Notes under the pieces: generated by a model | What the model saw: only the letters and a program-made list of their open reading frames with translations | Told to the model about the DNA's origin: nothing | Databases searched by the model: none | Position numbers and translations under genes: made by a program | Source of the DNA: Campylobacteraceae bacterium | GTDB taxonomy: Bacteria; Campylobacterota; Campylobacteria; Campylobacterales; Sulfurovaceae | NCBI GenBank assembly: GCA_027031505.1 | Contig: JALVQH010000268.1 | Location: 1 to 10,565, forward strand | DNA: 10,565 nucleotides | Direction of reading: 5' to 3' | Shown here: positions 1 through 6,660 of the stretch, one piece after another | How the letters are laid out: every line of letters begins with the position of its first letter | Numbering within the stretch: position 1 is the first letter of the stretch

Positions 1-414
1 GATATCGCCCGGGTCGATATGGCCGCTTATACCCGTAAACTTCTCGACCTCATCGCCCGTACCCACGAGCGACACCTACCGGTACACCTTGACACCGAAG
101 GGGTTACTCTCCCTCCAGACAAGGCTCTGCGGGCAGGAACCATCCTCAACGAACTGGTCACCAACACCCTCAAACACACCCCGGCCGATGATCCCAATCT
201 GCAGATTGGGATCACCCTTATGTCCGAGGAGGATTCCTGCCGCCTCACCTACACCCAGACCGGCCACCCCGATCCGGTCAATCCCGAAACGCTTACCCAT
301 TCCAAAGGGCTCGGGATGATGCTTATCCGCCTCTCGGCTGAAGAGATGGGAGGCAGTCTCGCGATCCAATCGGAGCAAAATACCCTCATTTTCACGATTG
401 TATTCCCCTGCTGA
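1..414 (+). CDS. HisKA_2-type sensor histidine kinase HK#1, C-terminal part (5' end outside window)
   Basis: This open frame enters the window in the middle of a gene and ends at TGA 412-414. The 137 visible residues cover the end of the dimerisation/phosphoacceptor region and the ATPase domain. They include an N-box-like ILNELVTNTLKH (from 142) and a G2-type GLGMMLIRLSAEEMGG near the end. The segment aligns without gaps to residues 258-394 of the kinase at 9191-10375, with about 28 differences in 137 residues by eye (roughly 80% identity), so the two are paralogues. The position where GHKL ATPases normally have the adenine-contacting Asp of the G1 box (DxGxG) reads Y-T-Q-T-G, with Gln encoded at 256-258; HK#2 shares this. 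An in-frame ATG at 19 is internal and not a start. By homology the protein should be a membrane kinase that phosphorylates a response regulator; no regulator gene is in the window. Confidence 0.88.
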   Translation, partial: DIARVDMAAYTRKLLDLIARTHERHLPVHLDTEGVTLPPDKALRAGTILNELVTNTLKHTPADDPNLQIGITLMSEEDSCRLTYTQTGHPDPVNPETLTHSKGLGMMLIRLSAEEMGGSLAIQSEQNTLIFTIVFPC

Positions 415-420
415 TCCTCC

Positions 421-478
421 ATTTTAGCGCTCTCCACCCCACCGATGCAACATCTATGCAACACTTTCGATCTATACT
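421..478 (+). promoter_or_regulatory. Promoter P1 with Pho-box-like direct repeat
   Basis: The heptamer ATGCAAC occurs at 445-451 and 456-462 (11-bp period, 4-bp spacer ATCT). Exactly 10 nt later comes TATACT (473-478), a good -10. No independent -35 hexamer is evident, and the repeat covers that region. This is the known layout of PhoB/OmpR-family activator sites. Conservation extends upstream to ATTTTA at 421. The same arrangement recurs at 8271-8328 and 10382-10439. Transcription would start near 485. The regulator's identity is inferred from geometry only. Confidence 0.8.
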
Positions 479-487
479 GACGGTATG

Positions 488-501
488 GGTTCTCAGGAGC
501 C
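488..501 (+). promoter_or_regulatory. 5' leader stem-loop downstream of P1
   Basis: GGTTC (488-492) can pair with GAGCC (497-501) around a 4-nt loop, with one G-T (G-U in RNA) pair. It begins 9 nt after the -10 element, so within a few bases of the predicted transcript 5' end. The equivalent leader at 10449-10462 has GGTTC/GAACC, and the P2 leader has GGCTT/AAGCC. The pairing is conserved although the bases differ. Likely roles are 5'-end mRNA stabilisation or translational control. Confidence 0.5.
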
Positions 502-524
502 GAATCTGAACAGAGGAGCAAGAG

Positions 525-1313
525 ATGTGGAAGAAAATAGTGTTGGGGCTGGTGATTCTGATTGTCGTTGTGCTGGTTCTAGTGATGGTGTTGACAGCCG
601 GAATGACCGATACGGCAGAGTCTTTTTTCGAGAGTGTGGCTGCCAAACAGTATGACAAGGCGTACAGCTATCTCTCTGAGGATTTTACCCGGAGCATCAG
701 CAAGGAAGAATTGATCGCATACATGAAACGTACCGGACTGGAAAACTATCGTGATGTCAGCTGGGGCAATCGCTCGATCGAAGGGAAACGGGGAGAGATA
801 GAAGGGACGGTCGAGACCCGATCCGGAGGAGCCATACCTGTCACCGTCAAATGCATCAAAAAAAGTGACGGAAGCTGGCGTATCTATGCGATCAACAAAC
901 CAACTTCGGGCATCGTACAGAAGGAGACGGCTAAGCCGGATACGGCTTTGAAAGCACCGGATACCGAAGAGGCCATCAATTTAGTCAAAGAGAGCATGCG
1001 ACATTTTACGCTCGCGGTCAATCAGAAAGACATGACCGATCTTCATGCCTATTCGGCAACTGTATTTCAAAAGCAGGTAAGCGTAGAGAAGCTCAACAAT
1101 GCATTCAAATCTTTTATGGAGATGCAGGTGGATTTTACCGTATTAGACAAAATGAACCCTCATCTTGACTCCCAGCCCAAGGTGAAAGAAGACGGAACGT
1201 TGATCCTCGAAGGTACCTACCCCACTACCCCGAATAAAGTTTACTTTGTGCTGAAGTATTCGCGGGAAAAAGAGGCGTGGAAGCTTGTCGGTATCAATGT
1301 TGAAATCAAGTAA
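525..1313 (+). CDS. Membrane-anchored tandem NTF2-like (DUF4878-type) protein, copy 1
   Basis: The protein has 262 residues. The ATG at 525 is preceded by a clear AGAGGAG (512-518). Residues about 5-25 form one hydrophobic helix (uncleaved anchor or signal anchor), so the rest is probably periplasmic. Two successive alpha-helix-then-beta modules follow. Residues about 28-125 (helix with AESFFESVAAKQYDKAYSYL, ending SDGSWRIYAI) resemble the DUF4878/NTF2-like fold. Residues about 150-262 repeat the plan (helical VKESMRHFTLAV, ending REKEAWKLVGINV). Such domains usually bind small ligands or act as lipoprotein-like accessory domains; no catalytic motif is seen. A paralogue lies at 8392-9180 (about 31 differences in 262, roughly 88% identity, no indels). 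There it is followed by the sensor kinase, which suggests it may be a sensory or accessory partner of that kinase (inference). It is the first gene after P1 and is followed after 10 nt by the small membrane gene. Confidence 0.85.
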   Translation: MWKKIVLGLVILIVVVLVLVMVLTAGMTDTAESFFESVAAKQYDKAYSYLSEDFTRSISKEELIAYMKRTGLENYRDVSWGNRSIEGKRGEIEGTVETRSGGAIPVTVKCIKKSDGSWRIYAINKPTSGIVQKETAKPDTALKAPDTEEAINLVKESMRHFTLAVNQKDMTDLHAYSATVFQKQVSVEKLNNAFKSFMEMQVDFTVLDKMNPHLDSQPKVKEDGTLILEGTYPTTPNKVYFVLKYSREKEAWKLVGINVEIK

Positions 1314-1323
1314 AGGAGACACT

Positions 1324-1497
1324 GTGAAAAATCTTATCATAGGAATCATCGCATCGGCATTAGGTCTGTTTATCCTGGGAGAGCTTGTCTACCGTAGAAC
1401 AGTACAACACAGCCCGGAGATGTCCGGTTTGATCGGGGGGATTGTCCTGCTGGTAATCGGGATCAACCGACTGTGGATGTGGAAAAAAGGAAGATAG
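1324..1497 (+). CDS. Small two-helix membrane protein, unknown function
   Basis: The product is 57 residues and starts at GTG 1324, chosen because AAGGAG (1313-1318) overlaps the preceding stop codon and sits 5 nt upstream. An in-frame ATG at 1285 lies inside the previous gene without a ribosome binding site. Two hydrophobic stretches (about residues 3-20, NLIIGIIASALGLFILGE, and about 33-48, LIGGIVLLVIGINRLW) are separated by a short loop, YRRTVQHSPEMS. The C-terminus is basic (WKKGR). This predicts a hairpin in the inner membrane. It occupies the slot that the kinase fills after the second NTF2-like copy. It is too short for family assignment and could be a regulator or structural partner of the membrane-anchored neighbour. 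Confidence 0.7.
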   Translation: MKNLIIGIIASALGLFILGELVYRRTVQHSPEMSGLIGGIVLLVIGINRLWMWKKGR

Positions 1498-1585
1498 TTG
1501 TTTGGTAAATTGAAGTTATGACACGTGATGTGACGGATGCCTGCAGGGTAAGCGTCAAAAGAAACGAGCTGAAAAGGTGGACAAA

Positions 1586-3013
1586 ATGAAAAAAGTCATT
1601 ATGGTATTCATGGCATTGGGTATGCTCGGGTATGCTCTGACGATCGATCGCTCCTATATGGCCATGGAAGCCGTGAAATCGGGAGAAACCTATGATGTCA
1701 AAGGGATCGTCGACAACTACCCGGTGGACAAGGAGAAACTCTACGCCATCGTGTTTTACAAAAATGCCGATGCGGGCGATGTGCTTCGTGTCAAATGGAT
1801 CGCCGAGAAGACGGAGAGCGTATCCCACTATGAGATTGCGACTGTTGATCTGCCGCTGTCCCCCTCCTCGGGAGTGCTCAGAACACAATTGCAAAAAGGG
1901 AAGCAAAACTGGCCGAAGGGTACCTATCGGGTAGCATTTTACCTCAAGGGCAAGCAGGTAGGGGAACAAACGTTCACGATCGGCATGGGCAGCACGGATC
2001 AAAGTGCAACGGAAGCCAACCCCTCCGCACCGTCTCCGATCACCCATTTCTTTTTTGTGAAAAAAGCCTGGCATGATAAGAAAGGTTATATTGACTATGA
2101 CGAAAAATCGGATACGTTTAACGTCACACAACACAAACTGTATGCGGTCGTAGCATATCACGATCTCACCGTTCCGGGTACGATCCAGATCCAATGGATA
2201 CTGGATGATGCTGGCGGGGATCACAGGGAACTCCTGCTCAAAGACGATATGAATATTACGCAAAAAAAGGGCGCACTTTATTTCGCAATTACATTGGATA
2301 TCGATTGGCCGGCGGGAAACTATCATGCGGAGTTGTACTACAACGATCGCCGCATAGCATCCGCCCCCTTCAAAATGGCTCAATCTGTACCGGCATCCGT
2401 TGCGCACGACGCACCCAAGCCAGCCGACAACAGTGATAAGATTCAAGACCTGATCGGAAGCAAGTGGGTGGACAACAGTGAAGGCAAGCCGCTGGTGATC
2501 TTTTTCCCTTCTGCAACTCGTATGAGCTTTGACGGTGCGATCCGACCCTGCATCATCAGCGACACCCGGATCAAAATGCACGGCAAGCACGGATGGGTGG
2601 ATGTCCTCTATACGATTTCCGGAGATGCCTTGACGATGACAATGGTCAAAACAGGGGCAAAAGGGGTGTTTTATCGTATGAAGTCCCCCGCCAGTGCCTC
2701 GGCGACAACACAGCAGGCTGAGAACGGATCGGTCACCTTTGCCCGCAGGTATTGCAGCAGCCGGGGGAGCAGCAATGAGTGGATTGCTTTCGGGGCATCC
2801 GGTGATTTCAGCTTTGGATCACTCGACAACGATATCGTCGCAGCCACGGGAAAGTATCGGGTCATGGGTGAGACGATTACCGTTACGGTCAAAGGGGAAG
2901 AACTCGATGCACTCCGAATCATCCGCAAACGTGGTACCCGCATCGAGACACTGGAATTTGACGGTACGGTGTATGACAGCAACCTCTGCCCGGAGCAGGA
3001 GTCTAACCGATAA
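1586..3013 (+). CDS. Exported multi-domain beta-rich protein with internal duplication
   Basis: The ATG at 1586 gives 475 residues. It is preferred to GTG 1577 because the AAGGTGG that would recruit ribosomes overlaps that GTG. The N-terminus (KKVIMVFMALGMLGYALT) looks like a signal peptide or anchor. Residues about 25-132 and about 150-265 are an internal duplication offset by about 133 residues. KLYAIVFY matches KLYAVVAY (Leu52 and Leu185), RVKWI matches IQWIL, and NWPKGTYRVAFYLKGK matches DWPAGNYHAELYYNDR; both look like Ig-like beta sandwiches. A third module (about 286-370: GSKWVD, then SGDALTMTM and FYRM) has a lipocalin-like or small beta-barrel pattern resembling the C-terminal end of the protease encoded next. 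A fourth (about 385-470) is similar in style and is flanked by cysteines (RRYC and NLC) that could form a disulfide. No enzyme motif is visible. The gene ends 12 nt before the protease gene, so it may be its binding partner or adhesive accessory protein (inference). Confidence 0.75.
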   Translation: MKKVIMVFMALGMLGYALTIDRSYMAMEAVKSGETYDVKGIVDNYPVDKEKLYAIVFYKNADAGDVLRVKWIAEKTESVSHYEIATVDLPLSPSSGVLRTQLQKGKQNWPKGTYRVAFYLKGKQVGEQTFTIGMGSTDQSATEANPSAPSPITHFFFVKKAWHDKKGYIDYDEKSDTFNVTQHKLYAVVAYHDLTVPGTIQIQWILDDAGGDHRELLLKDDMNITQKKGALYFAITLDIDWPAGNYHAELYYNDRRIASAPFKMAQSVPASVAHDAPKPADNSDKIQDLIGSKWVDNSEGKPLVIFFPSATRMSFDGAIRPCIISDTRIKMHGKHGWVDVLYTISGDALTMTMVKTGAKGVFYRMKSPASASATTQQAENGSVTFARRYCSSRGSSNEWIAFGASGDFSFGSLDNDIVAATGKYRVMGETITVTVKGEELDALRIIRKRGTRIETLEFDGTVYDSNLCPEQESNR

Positions 3014-3025
3014 GGAGACGTTTCG

Positions 3026-5839
3026 ATGAAACAGAAGCTATGGATCGCCCTCCTGACGGGCATGTGTTCGGTTCTGTTTGCCGGAAGCAATGCCGCTTTT
3101 CCGTTTTCGGCGCAGGCAAGCGGCGATGCATCGCAGTCGGCTCATGAACAGCCGGTGACCTTTGATTTTGGCACACTGACTGGGCAGGCTCGGAAAACAT
3201 GGACGATCATGGTCTATATGGATGGGGACAACAACCTGGAACCGTTTGCCCTGAAAGATCTCAATGAGATGGAAAAGGGGCTTGGGGAGTCGGTCAACAT
3301 CCTCGTCCTCATCGACCGGGCGGACGGGTACGACCGTTCCGAGGGGGACTGGAAGGATGCCCGTGTCTATCGTCTGCGGCAGGATGATGACCTGCATGCC
3401 ATCCATTCGGAGATTATCGCCAAGCCCGGAGAGCTCAATATGGGGGAGGGCAAAGTGCTCGAATCGTTTGTTGCGGCCTCGATCCGATCGTTCCCGGCGG
3501 ATCATTATGCCCTGATCATGTGGGATCACGGCGGAGGATGGATCACCCACGCCCTTGATGACAAAGCGCCGGGCACTCCCCGAGGCTCAGACTACCTGAC
3601 GTTGCCGGAACTCTCCACAGCAATCCGCCGCAGCCTCTCGGCCGCCGGCGTGAAGCGGCTGGATATGATCGGGTTTGATATGTGTCTGATGGCGGAGTTG
3701 GAGACGGCAGCCCAGATCGCCGATCTGGCTGAGGTGATGGTCGCCTCACAGGCACTCGAACCGGATGACGGCTGGCCCTACGATACGGTGATACCGGAGT
3801 TCTCTATCCGGGGCAAAACCATCCGCGATATTGCACCCGCGATCGTCGAGGCGTATCACCGCTATTATCAGGAGCACGGGATTGCCGCGACTACCCTCTC
3901 GGCGTACGATCTTCGCTACGCAGATGCGGTGCGCCAAGCGCTCGATCGGGTGCTGCAAAAGCTCACTGCCGATACACAGCAGCACGGAGCCCTCCTGACC
4001 CGGGCGCTCTTTTATGCCGAAGCGTATCAGGATCGCATGGACGAACTCCCCAAAGGGGACAGCGCCGTCTCCAGCGTGGATATGATGGACACCCTCAACC
4101 GTATCCGTGCCAACAGCGCCTCTTTCAAAGCCAAAAATGCATACCGGCAGTTGCAGTCGGCCATGGAGCGCTTTGTCCTCGCATCGCAGACCGGAGCCGC
4201 TTATCGACGGAGCCGGGGCGTTTCCATCTATGCTCCCGTTTCCGCCCGGCACTTCAACGCCCGCTACACACAGACCCGTTTTGGTGCGGCATCGCAGTGG
4301 AACAGCCTGCTTCACCGCCTATACCGCTATCAGAGGCAGCAGCCCAAACCGGCCATAACCGATCTGCATCTGGTCGATGTCCGAGGGGGGAAGGTGCACT
4401 CCGCAACGGCGGCAAAGAGTTTCAGCACCAACGCTTTCCAATACACCGTAGAGGGGAAAAATCTTCTCTGGGTCGATGCCTTCAACGGGAGGGTGAGCCA
4501 GGACGGCAAGCAGTATTATATCTTCGATCAAAGCACAATTGTCGATACGACCTCCAAAAAGAGCAGCTGGAGAACGATCGGCAACGAACCCTATCCGCTC
4601 CCGCACTACACCGACGGAGTTAATCGGGATCTTGTCCAGTACAACGGATTCCATTATGTCGTATCCAACGGCACCCATCGTGCGATCGGTACCACGAGGA
4701 TACGGTTTGATTCGCCGTACATCACCGTTCCGATCCTCTATGAGCATCCTGATACCGGGAAACAAAGGGGTGCGATCTATTTCGATGACCAGACGCTGGC
4801 AGCCGAACGGGTGGAACTCTACATTCCGCAACCCAACAGTTCCCTGTTTGTCCCGAGACTCATCACCCCCAAACCCGATGCGAAGATCACACCATTGATC
4901 GAGACCATCACCACCGGTCAGGACAAGACAGACTATGCCCCGAGCCAAACCTTGCAGTGGCATCAGGGGCTCTACCTGACGCTGGCACTGGCCTCGCCGG
5001 GCAGACAGTTTGTCGGGATGGAGGCGCGCACCATCGGGATGCAGTCGGATCGGAGGCTCTATCCGTTTGATCTGCAGAAAAACGATGAACTCGAAACTTA
5101 TCTGAAAAACGCTTCGTCAGTTACGTTTGACGATATGGCAGGTACATGGGACTTCATTGACTATGCAGCGACCCAGAAAACGGGGCGCTTCGTCCCCACC
5201 GGCAAAAGCATGATACTCAAACCTCTCAAATCCCCGGGAGCTTATGTCGTCAAAACCACAGAAGCTTCTGCCGGACATGCTGCGCCGAGAACAAAAATTC
5301 ACTACGATACTGTTGCATTCGAGATTGAGCTGCTGCCGATCATGCGTACCTTTTCTTCCGAGCGTGAGCCGGGCAACAAAACCCGTGCCCGTTATGTCTC
5401 AACGTATCTTGTGACAATGATGGCTGATCCCGGCACACCGAAAATCCTCTTCATGAAAAATCTCGCAGGTGGCCGGGTCACCGTCGCGGTCAAGCGATCG
5501 CCGGATACGACACCCCAGTCTTCGCCCGCGCAACCCTCCCCGATGCCCTCCTCGTCCACACACTCTCCGGCACCGATGATGCCGGCGAAGACAAACGGAC
5601 TGGAAGGGATCTGGTCTCTGAACCGCAACGAGCAACTCCTCATCATCGGCGGAGCCTACCGCCTCATCGAATACGGCATGGTAGCCGACAGCGGTACCTG
5701 CACGGTATCGGGTGATACCATCATCGCCCGAAGCGCCCTCTCCGGTGTCCGGAACCGTTTGACCTACACCCTGCGGGGAGACCGCCTGACGCTCAGGGAC
5801 GCTCAGGGTAAGATCTACCGGTATACGCGGCAAAAATAA
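3026..5839 (+). CDS. Secreted clostripain-family (peptidase C11) cysteine protease
   Basis: The product has 937 residues. The ATG at 3026 has AAGGAG (3012-3017) overlapping the upstream stop. Residues 1 to about 32 are a signal peptide. The C11 domain starts near residue 53 (KTWTIMVYMDGDNNLE). It shows the clan CD dyad: His168 in MWDHGGGW and Cys220 in IGFDMCLMAELE. Asp218, two residues before the Cys, matches the Asp that in characterised C11 enzymes favours Arg/Lys at P1. Prediction: an extracytoplasmic endopeptidase cleaving after basic residues, probably self-activating. The central region (about 440-820) is long and beta-rich and has no family I recognise. A Pro/Ser/Thr-rich linker (about 829-857) leads to an approximately 79-residue C-terminal module (859-937: LEGIWSLN, then SGDTI, YTLRGDRLTL, IYRYTRQ) that resembles a domain in the preceding protein. 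Many bacterial clostripain-like proteins are far shorter, so the added central and C-terminal parts are notable and may serve attachment or substrate selection. Confidence 0.92.
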   Translation: MKQKLWIALLTGMCSVLFAGSNAAFPFSAQASGDASQSAHEQPVTFDFGTLTGQARKTWTIMVYMDGDNNLEPFALKDLNEMEKGLGESVNILVLIDRADGYDRSEGDWKDARVYRLRQDDDLHAIHSEIIAKPGELNMGEGKVLESFVAASIRSFPADHYALIMWDHGGGWITHALDDKAPGTPRGSDYLTLPELSTAIRRSLSAAGVKRLDMIGFDMCLMAELETAAQIADLAEVMVASQALEPDDGWPYDTVIPEFSIRGKTIRDIAPAIVEAYHRYYQEHGIAATTLSAYDLRYADAVRQALDRVLQKLTADTQQHGALLTRALFYAEAYQDRMDELPKGDSAVSSVDMMDTLNRIRANSASFKAKNAYRQLQSAMERFVLASQTGAAYRRSRGVSIYAPVSARHFNARYTQTRFGAASQWNSLLHRLYRYQRQQPKPAITDLHLVDVRGGKVHSATAAKSFSTNAFQYTVEGKNLLWVDAFNGRVSQDGKQYYIFDQSTIVDTTSKKSSWRTIGNEPYPLPHYTDGVNRDLVQYNGFHYVVSNGTHRAIGTTRIRFDSPYITVPILYEHPDTGKQRGAIYFDDQTLAAERVELYIPQPNSSLFVPRLITPKPDAKITPLIETITTGQDKTDYAPSQTLQWHQGLYLTLALASPGRQFVGMEARTIGMQSDRRLYPFDLQKNDELETYLKNASSVTFDDMAGTWDFIDYAATQKTGRFVPTGKSMILKPLKSPGAYVVKTTEASAGHAAPRTKIHYDTVAFEIELLPIMRTFSSEREPGNKTRARYVSTYLVTMMADPGTPKILFMKNLAGGRVTVAVKRSPDTTPQSSPAQPSPMPSSSTHSPAPMMPAKTNGLEGIWSLNRNEQLLIIGGAYRLIEYGMVADSGTCTVSGDTIIARSALSGVRNRLTYTLRGDRLTLRDAQGKIYRYTRQK

Positions 5840-5857
5840 ATCCAAAGGAGTACGTCG

Positions 5858-6628
5858 ATGAAACAGACACATAAATGGACACATTGGAAATCATTTCTCC
5901 TGGTGTATGTAATTGTGGCGGGTACGGCCGCAGCCGGGGAGCCCAAATGTGTCGAATACTCCCCCAATGATTTTCGTCTCGACTACGAGATGGTCAATCC
6001 CCCGATCGGTTCGAGTATGAAAATCGATTCCATACGCCATGTTGATGCTTCAACATATCGACTGGTACTCCTCGAAGCGGCACGGCAGGGGCTCCTCCCC
6101 CAATTCCAGCTCCATCTACTTCACAAAGAGGAGAATGCAAATCTTGGGTATCTCTTGATGGAGTGTATCCCCAGTCGGGAGATGGACGGGGCGATGGAGT
6201 GCCACGGGGAATGCGACGGGGGGTGGGCACTGATCGATCGTGCGCGTAATCAACTGATTCTGACCAAAGGACTGGGGTTTGAAGATGACAAAGGCGGCGT
6301 CTGGCGGATCGGGTTCCGCCATCCGGAGGGGAGGCTGAAAGCTTCGGCAATTCCCTGCCCGGCCAGCCTGCGTCATGAGAAATTTTTTCCGCTTGATGAA
6401 GCTTATATCCGTCAGACGCTGAAACACAACGCACTACCCGTCCGGTATGTCTGCTACCGGAGCAAAGTGGTACATGGCGAAGCGGTACAGTATGTCGGAT
6501 GCGAAACCGATCGCTCTTCCTGCGAAGAGGAGAGGTTGATGCATTTCGGACACTATGACAGTGAGGCCGAAACCTACCGGGCGTTTGTGCGGTGTCGCAC
6601 CTCTTCTCCGCGACTTGAGCGTAAATGA
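5858..6628 (+). CDS. Exported cysteine-rich protein, unknown function
   Basis: The product has 256 residues. The ATG at 5858 follows AAAGGAG (5844-5850), 18 nt after the protease stop. A signal peptide is clear (KSFLLVYVIVAGTAAAGEP, cleavage near residue 27). The mature chain holds nine cysteines, including a cluster MEC, MECHGEC and later PCP, VCY, GCE, SCE and RCR. This suggests disulfide bonding in the periplasm or outside, with one Cys left over for a metal, partner or mixed disulfide. I recognise no family and see no catalytic motif. The stop codon is followed 32 nt later by the Sel1-protein start, so the two are probably co-transcribed. Position after the protease suggests an accessory role, which is inference only. 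Confidence 0.75.
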   Translation: MKQTHKWTHWKSFLLVYVIVAGTAAAGEPKCVEYSPNDFRLDYEMVNPPIGSSMKIDSIRHVDASTYRLVLLEAARQGLLPQFQLHLLHKEENANLGYLLMECIPSREMDGAMECHGECDGGWALIDRARNQLILTKGLGFEDDKGGVWRIGFRHPEGRLKASAIPCPASLRHEKFFPLDEAYIRQTLKHNALPVRYVCYRSKVVHGEAVQYVGCETDRSSCEEERLMHFGHYDSEAETYRAFVRCRTSSPRLERK

Positions 6629-6660
6629 CAGTCCTGCCAAAACAACAGGAGATTTTATGC

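Larger units (their letters stand above)
1..501 (+). repeat. Diverged direct repeat: kinase 3' end, promoter and leader (copy A of 9962-10462)
   Basis: The kinase tail (1-414 against 9962-10375) aligns without indels. The similarity continues through the stop codon: both copies have 6 nt from the stop to ATTTTA, the same promoter block, the same -10 and a leader hairpin. Both copies have 47 nt from the -10 element to the start codon of the next gene, but those next genes differ: NTF2-like here, lipoprotein at 10486. This indicates an old segmental duplication whose boundary lies near the leader. Confidence 0.8.
421..1313 (+). repeat. Direct repeat: promoter plus NTF2-like gene (copy A of 8271-9180)
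   Basis: The promoter block and NTF2-like gene recur at 8271-9180. The coding parts are the same length (789 nt each) and highly similar throughout. The leaders differ in length: 47 nt here and 64 nt at P2, measured from the -10 to ATG. Similarity stops at the end of the coding region. Here the next gene is a 57-residue membrane protein, whereas at 9191 it is the kinase. Confidence 0.85.

Noticed and set aside
439..463. CRISPR-like or REP-type repeat, since 25 nt are identical at three places
   Set aside because: The copies are 2-8 kb apart, always upstream of a -10 and a gene start. That fits an operator, not a CRISPR array or mobile repeat.
1..1313. Mobile element causing the duplication
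   Set aside because: I see no transposase, terminal inverted repeats or target-site duplications. Ordinary segmental duplication explains the pattern.
1498..1585. Internal promoter before the 1586 gene
   Set aside because: There are loose TTG and TAT-like words but no hexamer pair at convincing spacing, and no copy of the ATGCAAC box. Read-through from P1 is the simpler view.
1463..2590. Long open frame on the - strand (375 codons)
   Set aside because: It lies antisense to the well-supported gene at 1586-3013, has no family pattern or convincing ribosome binding site, and reads as a composition shadow.
6625..6660. Earlier start for the Sel1 protein at 6625
   Set aside because: It would place 12 residues in front of the signal peptide, while ATG 6661 has AGGAG at good spacing.
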